DNA of 64,000 nucleotides, from assembly GCF_006385875.1 (NCBI RefSeq), contig NZ_VFSU01000031.1:1-64000 (forward strand), read 5' to 3'. The notes beneath the pieces were generated by a model. The model saw only the letters and a program-made list of their open reading frames with translations. It was not told the DNA's origin and searched no databases. Source of the stretch: Sandaracinobacter neustonicus. GTDB lineage: Bacteria; Pseudomonadota; Alphaproteobacteria; Sphingomonadales; Sphingomonadaceae. A program made the position numbers and the translations under genes. Every line of letters begins with the position of its first letter. The first letter of the stretch is position 1. This document shows, in pieces, positions 8,013-17,044 of the stretch.

Positions 8013-10409
8013 GTGACAGGCGCTGACGATCTCCCGCCCCAGCTCGCCGGCTGGTTCGCCACGCGCGGCTGGCAGCCGCGCCGGCACCAGATGGAGATGC
8101 TGGCGGCGGCGCGGGCCGGGCGGCACACGCTGCTGGTGGCGGCCACCGGGGCCGGGAAAACGCTGTCGGGCTTCCTCCCGGTTCTGGCGGCAGCGGCGGA
8201 ACAGGGGCCACGTCCCGGTCTGAAGGCGCTTTATGTCTCCCCACTGAAAGCGCTGGCGGCTGACGTGGAGCGCAACCTGCTGCTCCCCATCCGCGAGGCG
8301 AAGCTGCCGCTGAAGGTGGAAACCCGCACCGGGGACACCGGATCAGACGCGAAGAAGCGGCAACGGGAAAACCCGCCCGACATCCTGCTCACAACGCCGG
8401 AAAGCCTCAGCCTGCTGCTCACATGGCCCGATGCCGAGCGGATGCTGGAAACGGTTGAGACGCTGATCGTCGACGAGATTCACGCCTTCGCCAACAGCAA
8501 GCGCGGCGATCTGCTGGCGCTTGCCGCCGCGCGGATGCGGCGGCTGAACCCGGCGCTGCGGCTGGTCGGCCTGTCTGCCACCGTGGCGGACCCGGCCGCG
8601 ATGGCGGACTGGCTGGCACCGGGTGGCGACGCGCTGATCGTTGAGGGCGAGGCGGCCGTGCCGCCGGATATCCGCATCCTCGTGCCCGATGGCCGCATCC
8701 CATGGTCCGGTCACAACGGCCGCCATGCCGCACGCGAGGTGGTGAAGCTGATCGAAGGCGCGCGGCAGGCGATCGTGTTCGTGAATACCCGCTCTTTGGC
8801 GGAGCTGATCTTCAACGATCTGTGGGCCGTGAACGACAACCAACTGCCCATCGGTATCCACCATGGCTCGCTGGAGATGGAGGCGCGGCTGAAGGTGGAG
8901 GCGGCGCTGGCGGCGGGCCGCTTACGTGCCGTGGTCGCCACCTCCAGCCTCGATCTGGGGATCGACTGGGGCGATGTCGATCTGGTGATCCAGATGGGCG
9001 CGCCCAAGGGCGCGGCGCGGCTGCTGCAACGGGTGGGCCGCGCCAATCACCGCATGGACGAAGCCAGCCGCGCCGTCATCGTGCCCGGCAACCGCTTCGA
9101 ATATCTGGAGGCGCTGGCCGCGCTGGACGCCGTGCACGCCGGGGAGCTGGATGCCGAGCCGATGCGCCCCGGCGGGCTGGACGTGCTGGCCCAGCATGTG
9201 ATGGGCGTGGCGATTTCCGGCCCGTTTCAGGCCGACGCGCTGTTCGCGGAAATCCGTGCCGCCGCCCCCTATCGCGACCTTCCGCGCGCCGAGTTTGATC
9301 GGCTTTTGCAGTTCGTCTCCACCGGCGGCTATGCCCTGCGCGCCTATGATCGCTACGCCCGGCTGGTGGAGGACAGCCCCGGCCACTGGCGGCTGCGCCA
9401 CCCCCGGCTGGCGCTGCAACACCGGCTGAACGCGGGCGTGATCGTGGAAGCGCCCACCATGACGGTCCGCCTCGGTCGCGGCCGGGCGCTGGGGCAGATC
9501 GAGGAATGGTTCGCCAGCCAGCTGCGCGTGGGGGACAGTTTCCTGTTCGCAGGCCAAGTGCTGCAAGTGATCGGCGCATCCGAATCCGATCTTTACACCC
9601 GGCTGGGGCGCGGCTCCGCCTCCATCCCCACCTATGCGGGCGGGCGGATGCCGCTGTCCACCAACCTCGCCCGGCGGGTGCGGACGATGCTGGCGGACCC
9701 GGCCGAATGGCAGCGCATGCCGGATGACGTGCAGGATTGGCTGCACCTGCAACAACAGCGCTCCATCCTCCCCCCGGCAGACCGGCTGCTGGCGGAAACC
9801 TTCATGCGGGACGAACATCATTATCTCATCCTCTATGGCTTCGAAGGCCGCAACGCCCACCAGTCACTGGGCATGCTGCTGACGCAGCGCATGGAAAAGC
9901 GCGGGCTGAAACCGCTGGGCTTCGTCGCCACCGATTATGTGCTGGGCCTGTGGGGGCTGGAACCGATTGCCGATCCGGCGGACCTGCTGTCCGGCGACAT
10001 CATCGCCGAGGAGCTGGAAAGCTGGATCGCCGCCACCCCCTTCCTGCGCCGCGCCTTCCGCGATGTCGCCATCGTTTCAGGGCTGGTGGAGCGGCAGCAG
10101 CCGGGCCAGCGCAAGAGCGGCCGCGCCATGACCGTCTCCACCGATCTGATCTATGATGTGCTGCAACGGCATGAACCGGGCCACCTGCTGCTGGATGCCG
10201 CATGGACAGAGGCCAGCGCCCGCCTCACCGATCTGGACCGGCTGCGCAGCCTGATCGACCGCGCCGAGTCGCAACTGATCGTGCGGCATCTGGAGGGGGT
10301 CAGCCCGCTTTCGGTTCCAGTGCTGATCGAAATTGGCAGGGAAGGTGTCTCTCACGGCACCGATGAAGCCTTGCTTGCGGAACTGGCAGGCTCGTCCGCC
10401 GTTGTGTGA
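8013..10409 (+). CDS. Lhr-type, ligase-associated DEXH-box helicase
   Basis: A 798-residue superfamily 2 helicase. An RRHQ Q-motif lies at 23-26. Walker A is AATGAGKT (Lys49), motif II is DEIH near residue 155, and motif III is SATVAD. The C-terminal RecA domain contains VNTRSLAELIF, ATSSLDLGIDWGDVDLVIQ and the QRVGRANH motif VI. The remaining roughly 400 residues form the winged-helix and Lhr-specific domains. Length and motif spacing match the short Lhr form found with a DNA ligase, an exonuclease and PdeM in DNA-damage-response clusters. None of those partners is within the window. The start is GTG at 8013. Confidence 0.93.
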   Translation: MTGADDLPPQLAGWFATRGWQPRRHQMEMLAAARAGRHTLLVAATGAGKTLSGFLPVLAAAAEQGPRPGLKALYVSPLKALAADVERNLLLPIREAKLPLKVETRTGDTGSDAKKRQRENPPDILLTTPESLSLLLTWPDAERMLETVETLIVDEIHAFANSKRGDLLALAAARMRRLNPALRLVGLSATVADPAAMADWLAPGGDALIVEGEAAVPPDIRILVPDGRIPWSGHNGRHAAREVVKLIEGARQAIVFVNTRSLAELIFNDLWAVNDNQLPIGIHHGSLEMEARLKVEAALAAGRLRAVVATSSLDLGIDWGDVDLVIQMGAPKGAARLLQRVGRANHRMDEASRAVIVPGNRFEYLEALAALDAVHAGELDAEPMRPGGLDVLAQHVMGVAISGPFQADALFAEIRAAAPYRDLPRAEFDRLLQFVSTGGYALRAYDRYARLVEDSPGHWRLRHPRLALQHRLNAGVIVEAPTMTVRLGRGRALGQIEEWFASQLRVGDSFLFAGQVLQVIGASESDLYTRLGRGSASIPTYAGGRMPLSTNLARRVRTMLADPAEWQRMPDDVQDWLHLQQQRSILPPADRLLAETFMRDEHHYLILYGFEGRNAHQSLGMLLTQRMEKRGLKPLGFVATDYVLGLWGLEPIADPADLLSGDIIAEELESWIAATPFLRRAFRDVAIVSGLVERQQPGQRKSGRAMTVSTDLIYDVLQRHEPGHLLLDAAWTEASARLTDLDRLRSLIDRAESQLIVRHLEGVSPLSVPVLIEIGREGVSHGTDEALLAELAGSSAVV

Positions 10410-10552
10410 CACGATTCTGCAACTTTTCCGAAACATGAATGAAACCCCTCCGAAATCCGACTGACATCAGCCCCGTTTAGAGGGGCGCCGTCCGCAGGGT
10501 CGTCACAGGGGCGGCCCCGCACCCGGAATTTACAATCCAAAAGGGGATTTCC

Positions 10553-12079
10553 ATGTCACAACTTCGTGCCCTGCTTCTGCTCGGGTCGGCCGTGGCGCTC
10601 GCCGCCTGCTCCGGCGCCACCGACGTGGCCTCCCCCGGCGACGGCGTCATCGTCGTCCCGCCGACGCCCACCCCGACTCCGACGCCCACCCCGACACCCA
10701 CGCCGACTCCCACCCCCACGCCCACCCCGACGGACTGCCCCACCGGCACCTCCAACGTCGGCACCATCAGCGTCGGCGGCACCGAAATGCGCAACTGCCA
10801 GCTCTCGGGCGTGATCACCGGCAACCTGCTGCTGCGCTACACGGCGAACCTCGTCTATTCACTGAACGGCGGCGTGCGCATCGGCCGCGACATCGGCGGC
10901 GCGGGCGACAAGCCGAACGGCGCGCAGGGCATCCTCACCATCGAACCGGGCGTCGTCATCTTCGGGGCCTCCGGCGCGGACTTCCTGCTGATCGAGCGCG
11001 GCTCGCAGATCTTCGCCGAAGGCACCGCCACCCGCCCGATCGTGTTCACCAGCCGCACCAACATGGAAGGCACGGCGGGCGACAATGCGATCGGCCAGTG
11101 GGGCGGTCTCGTCATCCTCGGCCGCGCACCGATCCACACCTGCATCGGTTCCGGTATCACCGGCGGCAGCGTGAACTGCGAAAGCCAGGTGGAAGGCGCG
11201 GGCGGCTTCTACGGCGGCGCGACGCCCACCGACAACTCCGGTCGTCTGCGCTATGTGCAGGTCCGCTATCCGGGCTTCGAAGTTTCCACCAACAACGAGC
11301 TGAACGGCATCACCTTTGCAGGCGTCGGCTCCGGCACCTTCGCGGAGAATATTCAGGTCCACAACAGCTCGGATGACGGCATCGAATGGTTCGGCGGCCG
11401 GGTGAACCACCGCTATGTCGTGATCACCGGCGCGGATGATGACAGCCTCGACACCGATTTCGGCTATCGCGGCAACATCCAGTTCGGCCTCGTCTATCAG
11501 CGCTCCGGCGGCGGGGACCGCATGATCGAGGCGGAAACCACCGGCTTCGATCTGCGCTCGCCGCGCTCGCGGCCCACCTTCGCCAACATCAGCTTCATCG
11601 GTCGCCGCGCGCCGAACGGCCTGCTGTTCCGCGGCGGCACGGACTTCAACGTCTGGAACTCGGTGATCCAGAAGGATCAGGGCGCCTGCGTGCAGTTCGC
11701 CGACGCCTTCACCATCACCACGGACTCCGCCAACGACAAGGTCGGCCCGCCGAACCTGCGCTCGGTGTTCATGGCCTGCGCCGGCGGTGCCGCCAACGGG
11801 TCGGGCGGCGTGACCACGCAGCAAGTCACGGATATCCTGTCTGAAACCGGCCGCAACAACGTGCTCACCGGCACCAGCACCCTGACGGGCACCTGGTTCC
11901 CCGGTGCGAACGAGCTGGCGGTCACGCCGTTCAACGCCAACGGCGCGAACAGCTTCTTCACCAACACGTCCTACATCGGCGCGTTCAGCGGCAGCAGCGA
12001 CACCTGGTACAACGGCTGGACATGCGGTCTGGGCGGCAGCACGCCTGCCTGCACCGTCGCCCCCACGCCGATCCAGTAA
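10553..12079 (+). CDS. Lipoprotein partner of the downstream TonB-dependent receptor
   Basis: A 508-residue protein with signal MSQLRALLLLGSAVALAAC and lipidated Cys19. A linker containing 12 consecutive Pro-Thr pairs (residues about 37-60) holds the functional domain away from the membrane. The domain looks like a repetitive parallel beta-helix: segments such as GILTIEPGVVIFG, RPIVFTS, GGLVILGRAPI, LNGITFAGVGSG and FAENIQVHNSSDDGIEWFGG repeat at about 25-residue intervals. This is the kind of exported protein often encoded directly before a TonB-dependent receptor. It is probably a surface-exposed substrate-binding protein; the substrate is unknown. Confidence 0.8.
   Translation: MSQLRALLLLGSAVALAACSGATDVASPGDGVIVVPPTPTPTPTPTPTPTPTPTPTPTPTDCPTGTSNVGTISVGGTEMRNCQLSGVITGNLLLRYTANLVYSLNGGVRIGRDIGGAGDKPNGAQGILTIEPGVVIFGASGADFLLIERGSQIFAEGTATRPIVFTSRTNMEGTAGDNAIGQWGGLVILGRAPIHTCIGSGITGGSVNCESQVEGAGGFYGGATPTDNSGRLRYVQVRYPGFEVSTNNELNGITFAGVGSGTFAENIQVHNSSDDGIEWFGGRVNHRYVVITGADDDSLDTDFGYRGNIQFGLVYQRSGGGDRMIEAETTGFDLRSPRSRPTFANISFIGRRAPNGLLFRGGTDFNVWNSVIQKDQGACVQFADAFTITTDSANDKVGPPNLRSVFMACAGGAANGSGGVTTQQVTDILSETGRNNVLTGTSTLTGTWFPGANELAVTPFNANGANSFFTNTSYIGAFSGSSDTWYNGWTCGLGGSTPACTVAPTPIQ
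10661..10732 (+). repeat. In-gene Pro-Thr codon repeat (12 pairs)
   Basis: Seventy-two bases encode 12 uninterrupted Pro-Thr dipeptides. The codons vary (CCG/CCC with ACG/ACC/ACT/ACA), so the DNA is only partly repetitive. This codon variety argues for selection on the linker and not for a recent slippage expansion, although length variation between strains is plausible. Confidence 0.85.
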
Positions 12080-12092
12080 GTCGAAAAAATAC

Positions 12093-12125
12093 GGATCCGG
12101 GGCGGCCTTCTGTCGCCCCGGGTCC
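12093..12125 (+). promoter_or_regulatory. Intercistronic hairpin between lipoprotein and receptor genes
   Basis: GGATCCGGGGCG (12093-12104) pairs with CGCCCCGGGTCC (12114-12125), 12 bp with one G-T pair and a 9-base loop, starting 13 bases after the lipoprotein stop. There is no T-tract, so it is more likely an mRNA stability or partial-termination element that sets the ratio of lipoprotein to receptor than a full terminator. The receptor gene has its own AGGGGG ribosome site at 12135-12140. Confidence 0.45.
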
Positions 12126-12148
12126 GGCCAATTCAGGGGGATACCCAG

Positions 12149-14833
12149 ATGACCACGTCGATCCTGGCCCGGCTGCTCCTCGCCACCTCGGCGCTCGGGA
12201 CTGTCGTTGCGGCCGCTCCGCTTCATGCGCAGGCCCAGCCCGCGCCAGCCCAGCCAACTCCGGCAGATGATGATCAGGATGTCGATGTGTCCGCACCGGG
12301 CGCAGGCGGGATGGACGCAGAGGATATCGTCGTCGTCGGCCGCTACATCCCGAACGTGATCCGCGCCACGCCGTCGGTCGTCTCGGTGCTGTCCGCCGCA
12401 GACATGGCTCGCACCGGCGAAGGCGATATCGCGGGCGCCCTGAAGCGCGTGACCGGCCTCTCCGTCGTCGGCGGCAAATATGTCTATGTGCGCGGCCTTG
12501 GCGAACGCTATTCGCTGGCGCTGCTGAACGGCCTGCCGATCCCCTCACCGGAACCGCTGAAGCGCGTCGTTCCGCTGGATATCTTCCCGACCGATCTGCT
12601 CGCCTCCACCATGGTGCAGAAGTCCTACTCCGCCAATTTCCCCGGCGAGTTCGGCGGCGGCGTCATCAACCTCACCACCAAGGCCATCCCGGACGAGCCG
12701 TTCCTGAACCTTTCCGGCTCGCTGTCGGGCGACACCGTCACCACCGGCCAGCTGGGCTACACCTATCGCGGTTCCCGGTCAGACTGGACGAGCTTCGACA
12801 GCGGCACCCGCAGCATCCCCACCCCGCTCAACGCGGCGCTCAACTCGGGCCGCGCACTCAGCCGTTCGAACTTCACGCTCGACGAGCTGAAGACGATCAC
12901 GATGAGCCTCAACAACGAGCAGACCAACCTCATCCAGTCGAACGACACCATCCCTGTCAACATGTCGCTGGGCGTTACCGGCGGCACCGCATGGGACATC
13001 GGCGAAGACAGGCTCGGCGTCATCGGCAGCGTCAGCTGGTCGAACAGCTGGCAGACGCGCGGCGGCCTGCAGCAGACCACCTTCGGCATTTCGGTGGATG
13101 GGTCTGGTAATCAGGTGATCAACCCCGATCAGGATTTCCGCTTCCTTTCCACGGAAAACCGCATCCAGCTGAACGGCCTGCTGGGCGTGGGCTATGAATT
13201 CGGCGAACACCGCATCCGCTTCACCAACGTCTATATCCGCGACGTGCTGAAGGAAGCCCGCATTCAGGACGGCATCGACGTCGGCATCGGCGAAGACCCG
13301 GTCAACAAGAACTACACCAGCTGGTTCGAGCGGCAGCTGTTCTCCACTTCGCTCGTGGGCGAGTTCAAATGGGACAGCTGGAAGCTCGGCCTGCGCGGCA
13401 CCTACGCCAAGTCGCGCCGCGACAGCCCCTATGAGCGGATGAACAGCTATCGCTACGATCCGGTGATCGACAGCTATTTCAACGATCTGCGCACCGGCGG
13501 CACCAGCTCCACCATCGCCTTCTCCAAGCTGGAGGATCAGGTGTGGGCCGGTGCGGCGGACGTGGGCTACACGCTGTCCACCGAACGCCCGATCACCCTG
13601 TCTGCGGGCTATGCCTATACCGACAACAGCCGCACCTCCACCCGCCGCGACTTCCGCTACCAGTCGGCCGACGTGCTGCCGGTGGGCGTCAGCCAGCAGC
13701 GGCCGGATTTCCTGCTCTCCCCGTTCAACATCCAGATGTTCGATATCTACCTCACCGAAGTCAGCGCGGCGGCAGGCGTGGCGAAATATGACGCCGGGCT
13801 GACGATCCACGCCGGGTACGGGCAGGTGGAAGCGGAACTGTTCGACGGTTTCCGGCTGACGGCCGGCGTCCGCTATGAAACGGCGAAGCAATATGTGACG
13901 CCGGTCGACCTGTTCGGCACCGGCGAAGTCAGCGGCAGCACCAATCTGGACAACAGCTACTGGCTGCCGGGCGTGACGCTCACATGGAATTTCGCGGAAG
14001 ACATGCAGGGGCGCTTCGCGATTTCGAAAACCATCGCCCGCCCGCAATTCCGCGAACTCGCGGCGCAAACCTACACCGACACCGACACGGACCGCACCAG
14101 CTTCGGCAACCCCTATCTGGTCGATTCCGAGCTGTTGAACGTGGAAGGCCGCTATGAATGGTATATCGGCCGCGACGAGCGGCTGACGCTGGGCGCGTTC
14201 TACAAGAAGATCGACAAGCCCATCGAAACCATCTCGTTCAACAACGGCGGCGCGCTGACGACCACCTTCGCCAACGCCCCCAAGGCCGAACTCTATGGCC
14301 TTGAAGCCGAAGTGCAGAAATATTTCGAACTGGGTGGAAGCGGTTTCTTCGCGGATCGCCGCATCTTTGCCAGCGCCAACTACACCTTCACGGATTCGAA
14401 GATCAAAGTGTCCGACGGCGACACCACCCGTCCGCCGGGCGGCGGCGGGGCAGACGCCCCGGCGTCGGATTATTTCCGCGACGGCGCGCCGCTGACAGGC
14501 CAGTCGGATCATGTCGCCAACCTGCAACTGGGCCTGCAAAATCAGGAAAAGCTGTCGGAACAGACGATCCTGCTGTCCTACGCCTCGGATCGCGTGACGC
14601 AGCGCGGCCTTGGCGACACGCCCGATCTCATCGAACGCCCCGGCGTCCGCCTCGATTTCGTCGCGCGGGAGGAAGTCTCCATCGGCAAGACGCCGCTGGA
14701 ACTGAAGCTCGAAGTCCGCAACATCCTCGGCACCGGCTACCGCGAAAGCCAGACGCTGGGCGACAGCACGGTCTACAACAACAAATATGACATCGGCCGC
14801 CTGATCTCCTTCGGGATCACCGCCAAATTCTGA
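12149..14833 (+). CDS. TonB-dependent outer-membrane receptor
   Basis: An 894-residue receptor. The signal peptide ends near AAAPLHA. The TonB-box-like segment EDIVVVGRY is near residue 60. The plug domain (about 70-190) contains [40 protein letters not shown] and an FGGGVINLTTK end. The remainder is a 22-strand type barrel ending in the aromatic C-terminal signature FGITAKF. It imports a substrate across the outer membrane using TonB energy. The preceding lipoprotein probably binds or processes the same substrate, which cannot be named from sequence. Confidence 0.93.
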   Translation: MTTSILARLLLATSALGTVVAAAPLHAQAQPAPAQPTPADDDQDVDVSAPGAGGMDAEDIVVVGRYIPNVIRATPSVVSVLSAADMARTGEGDIAGALKRVTGLSVVGGKYVYVRGLGERYSLALLNGLPIPSPEPLKRVVPLDIFPTDLLASTMVQKSYSANFPGEFGGGVINLTTKAIPDEPFLNLSGSLSGDTVTTGQLGYTYRGSRSDWTSFDSGTRSIPTPLNAALNSGRALSRSNFTLDELKTITMSLNNEQTNLIQSNDTIPVNMSLGVTGGTAWDIGEDRLGVIGSVSWSNSWQTRGGLQQTTFGISVDGSGNQVINPDQDFRFLSTENRIQLNGLLGVGYEFGEHRIRFTNVYIRDVLKEARIQDGIDVGIGEDPVNKNYTSWFERQLFSTSLVGEFKWDSWKLGLRGTYAKSRRDSPYERMNSYRYDPVIDSYFNDLRTGGTSSTIAFSKLEDQVWAGAADVGYTLSTERPITLSAGYAYTDNSRTSTRRDFRYQSADVLPVGVSQQRPDFLLSPFNIQMFDIYLTEVSAAAGVAKYDAGLTIHAGYGQVEAELFDGFRLTAGVRYETAKQYVTPVDLFGTGEVSGSTNLDNSYWLPGVTLTWNFAEDMQGRFAISKTIARPQFRELAAQTYTDTDTDRTSFGNPYLVDSELLNVEGRYEWYIGRDERLTLGAFYKKIDKPIETISFNNGGALTTTFANAPKAELYGLEAEVQKYFELGGSGFFADRRIFASANYTFTDSKIKVSDGDTTRPPGGGGADAPASDYFRDGAPLTGQSDHVANLQLGLQNQEKLSEQTILLSYASDRVTQRGLGDTPDLIERPGVRLDFVAREEVSIGKTPLELKLEVRNILGTGYRESQTLGDSTVYNNKYDIGRLISFGITAKF

Positions 14834-14838
14834 TCCGG

Positions 14839-14869
14839 TCGCGGGTTTCTGCACGGCAGAAACCCGCGA
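14839..14869. terminator. Hairpin terminator after the TonB receptor
   Basis: A perfect 14-bp stem, TCGCGGGTTTCTGC with GCAGAAACCCGCGA, and a 3-base loop begins 5 bases after the receptor stop codon. There is no strong T-tract on either side, but position and stem strength favour a terminator, possibly also blocking read-through from the opposing glycosyltransferase operon. Confidence 0.65.
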
Positions 14870-14960
14870 TCACAAAGGCCGGGCAGCCGCGGCAACCGCC
14901 ACGTCGGCCAGCCTTCATATCTTGCAAGTTCCTTCCTGAACCCTGGCCGGTTCGCGGGCG

Positions 14961-16043
14961 TCAGCCTGCGGCCGGCCCCATTTTTTGGGCAGGCCCCCGG
15001 CGCAGCAATCCGCGCTTCGGCCGCAGCGTTGCTTCAAGGCAATCCGCCACCGCCGCTTCGAACTGGCTCACGGCGGCATCCCAGCTGAAGCCCTGCGCAT
15101 GCAGGATGGCGGCCGCGCGCGGGATGCGCAGCGCCTGCGCGATTGCTGCACCCAGATCCTCGTTCAGCGCGCCTGCGCCGCTGTCACCCACCACATCCAG
15201 CGGGCCTGCCACCGGATAGGCGGCCACCGGCAACCCGGCGGCCATCGCCTCCACCAGCACCAGCCCGAAGGTGTCGGTGCGGCTGGGGAACACGAACAGG
15301 TCTGCGCCTGCATAGGCGCGCGCCAGTTCCTCGCCCGCCAAAGCCCCCATGAACAGGGCGTCGGGGAAGCGCGCCTTCAGGCCCGCCAGCGCCGGGCCGT
15401 CGCCCACCACCACCTTCGATCCCGGCGCATCGGCGGCCAGAAACGCCTCGATATTCTTCTCCACCGCCACCCGCCCCACGTTCAGCAGGATGGGGCGCGG
15501 CAACGCATGATAGGCCTCCGGCGCAGGCAAGTTCGGCCGGAAGCGGGACAGATCCACCCCGCGCGACCACAGCCGCGTCTGCGCAATACCATGCCCGTTC
15601 AGTTCCGCCGCCAGCCGGGGGGTCGCCACCAGCACCGCGCGCGCGGGGCCGTGGAACCAGCGCAGGTAACGCCAGCTCAGCGAAACCGGCAGGTGGAAGC
15701 GCGCGTTCAGATAATCGGGGAAACGGGTGTGAAAGCTGGTGGTGAAGGGCCGCCCCGTGCGCAGGCAATGCCGCCGCGCCGCCAGCCCCAGCGGGCCTTC
15801 AGTGGCGATATGCACCGCGCCCGCGCCGCTCGCCTCGATCATCCGCCCGACAGCACCGGGCCGCGTCATCGCCAGCCGGATTTCCTTGTAGGTGGGGCAA
15901 GGCATGGATCGGAACTTGTCCGGCGTGATCGCCGTCACCGCCCAGCCGCGCTCTGCCAGCATCCCGGCGGTGGTCTGCAACGTCCGCACCACGCCATTCA
16001 CCTGTGGCGACCATGCGTCGGATACCAGCGCGAGGCTGTTCAT
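14961..16043 (-). CDS. GT4-type glycosyltransferase
   Basis: The ATG at 16043 overlaps the stop of the upstream phosphoesterase gene (ATGA), giving 360 residues. It has two Rossmann-like halves. The N-terminal half opens MNSLALVSDAWSPQVNGVVR, with a FTTSFHTRFPDYL segment. The C-terminal half has ILLNVGRVAVEKNIEAFLAA and the donor-site motif FPSRTDTFGLVLVEAMAAG (an acidic residue, seven positions, then Glu), as in alpha-mannosyl or glucosyl transferases of the PimB/SqdX group. It probably adds a sugar to a lipid at the inner membrane; donor and acceptor are unknown. Confidence 0.85.
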   Translation of the reverse strand: MNSLALVSDAWSPQVNGVVRTLQTTAGMLAERGWAVTAITPDKFRSMPCPTYKEIRLAMTRPGAVGRMIEASGAGAVHIATEGPLGLAARRHCLRTGRPFTTSFHTRFPDYLNARFHLPVSLSWRYLRWFHGPARAVLVATPRLAAELNGHGIAQTRLWSRGVDLSRFRPNLPAPEAYHALPRPILLNVGRVAVEKNIEAFLAADAPGSKVVVGDGPALAGLKARFPDALFMGALAGEELARAYAGADLFVFPSRTDTFGLVLVEAMAAGLPVAAYPVAGPLDVVGDSGAGALNEDLGAAIAQALRIPRAAAILHAQGFSWDAAVSQFEAAVADCLEATLRPKRGLLRRGPAQKMGPAAG

Positions 16044-16954
16044 GCCACGGGCACCAGTTCGCCCTTCGATTTCCGCAGCTTCAGCGGCTGCCCGGCGTTC
16101 GCCTCGGCACGCACCCGCTCGGCCCAGTCGAGGATTTCCATATGCCCGTCGGCATGCTCCACCAGCGCCGTGCAGCTCTCCACCCAGTCGCCGTCGTTGT
16201 AATAGGTGATGTCGCCGAACTGGCGGATTTCGGCGGAATGGATATGCCCGCACACCACGCCATCGGCCCCCCGTTCCTTGGCGGCATGGGCCACGGCTTC
16301 CTCGTAACGGCAGATGAACTCCACCGCGTTCTTCACCCGCTTTTTCATGTGGGCCGAAAGGGACCAGTAAGGCAGGTTGAACTGCCGACGGCACCAGTTG
16401 AAGCCGATATTCAGCTTCAGCAGCGCGACATAGGCATGGTCGCCCGCGAAGGCGAGCCAGCGGTGATACAGCACCACCCCGTCGAACTCGTCGCCGTGCA
16501 GCACCAGCAGCTTGCGGCCATCGGCGGTGATGTGAACGGCCTCGGGCCGGATTTCGATATCGCCGAACCCAAGGCCGATGAAGTCGCGCAGCACCTCGTC
16601 ATGGTTGCCCGGCACATAGACGACGCGCGTGCCCTTCTTCGCCATCTTCAGCACCCGCCGCACCACGTCATTGTGACGCGTCGGCCAGAACCAGCCGCGC
16701 TTCAGCCGCCAGCCGTCGATGATGTCACCCACCAGATAGAGCGTCTCGCACTCGATGGATTTCAGGAAATCGAACAGCAGCTCGGCATTGCAGCCGGATG
16801 TGCCAAGGTGCGTGTCGGAAATGAACACGGTGCGGAACTTCAGCTTGCGCTTCGGTTCCTCCTCGTCGGGCGCATCCAGCCATGGTGGCGTCGGCAAAGA
16901 CGCCAGCCGGGGATACGCTCTCGAACCATCTTCCAGTCTGGCGATGCTGGCCAT
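16040..16954 (-). CDS. LpxH-like metallophosphoesterase
   Basis: A 304-residue calcineurin-type phosphoesterase with all metal-binding motifs in order: ISDTHLG near residue 45, GDIIDGW, GNHDE, HGDEFDG and GHIHS. This group (COG2908-like) resembles UDP-2,3-diacylglucosamine hydrolase but is longer, with an extra N-terminal 40 residues. It is commonly paired with a GT4 glycosyltransferase in alphaproteobacteria. Overlap of 4 bases with the downstream glycosyltransferase indicates coupled translation. Lipid phosphate hydrolysis feeding the glycosyltransferase is an inference. Confidence 0.85.
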   Translation of the reverse strand: MASIARLEDGSRAYPRLASLPTPPWLDAPDEEEPKRKLKFRTVFISDTHLGTSGCNAELLFDFLKSIECETLYLVGDIIDGWRLKRGWFWPTRHNDVVRRVLKMAKKGTRVVYVPGNHDEVLRDFIGLGFGDIEIRPEAVHITADGRKLLVLHGDEFDGVVLYHRWLAFAGDHAYVALLKLNIGFNWCRRQFNLPYWSLSAHMKKRVKNAVEFICRYEEAVAHAAKERGADGVVCGHIHSAEIRQFGDITYYNDGDWVESCTALVEHADGHMEILDWAERVRAEANAGQPLKLRKSKGELVPVA

Positions 16955-17044
16955 GCAATGCCCCTCAGGCTTGTGGGTGGGCGATTGCCTGCGCGCTATA
17001 TCTGGGGGCGATGACCTCAGGATGACAAATGAGTGGCGATCCCG

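Noticed and set aside
10410-10552. Possible Pho box before the lipoprotein gene (CTGACATCAG region)
   Set aside because: Only one half-site resembles the consensus, and the 11-bp repeat spacing is missing.
12779-14854. A minus-strand open frame of 691 codons
   Set aside because: It is the complement of the TonB receptor gene, with no motif and no ribosome site.
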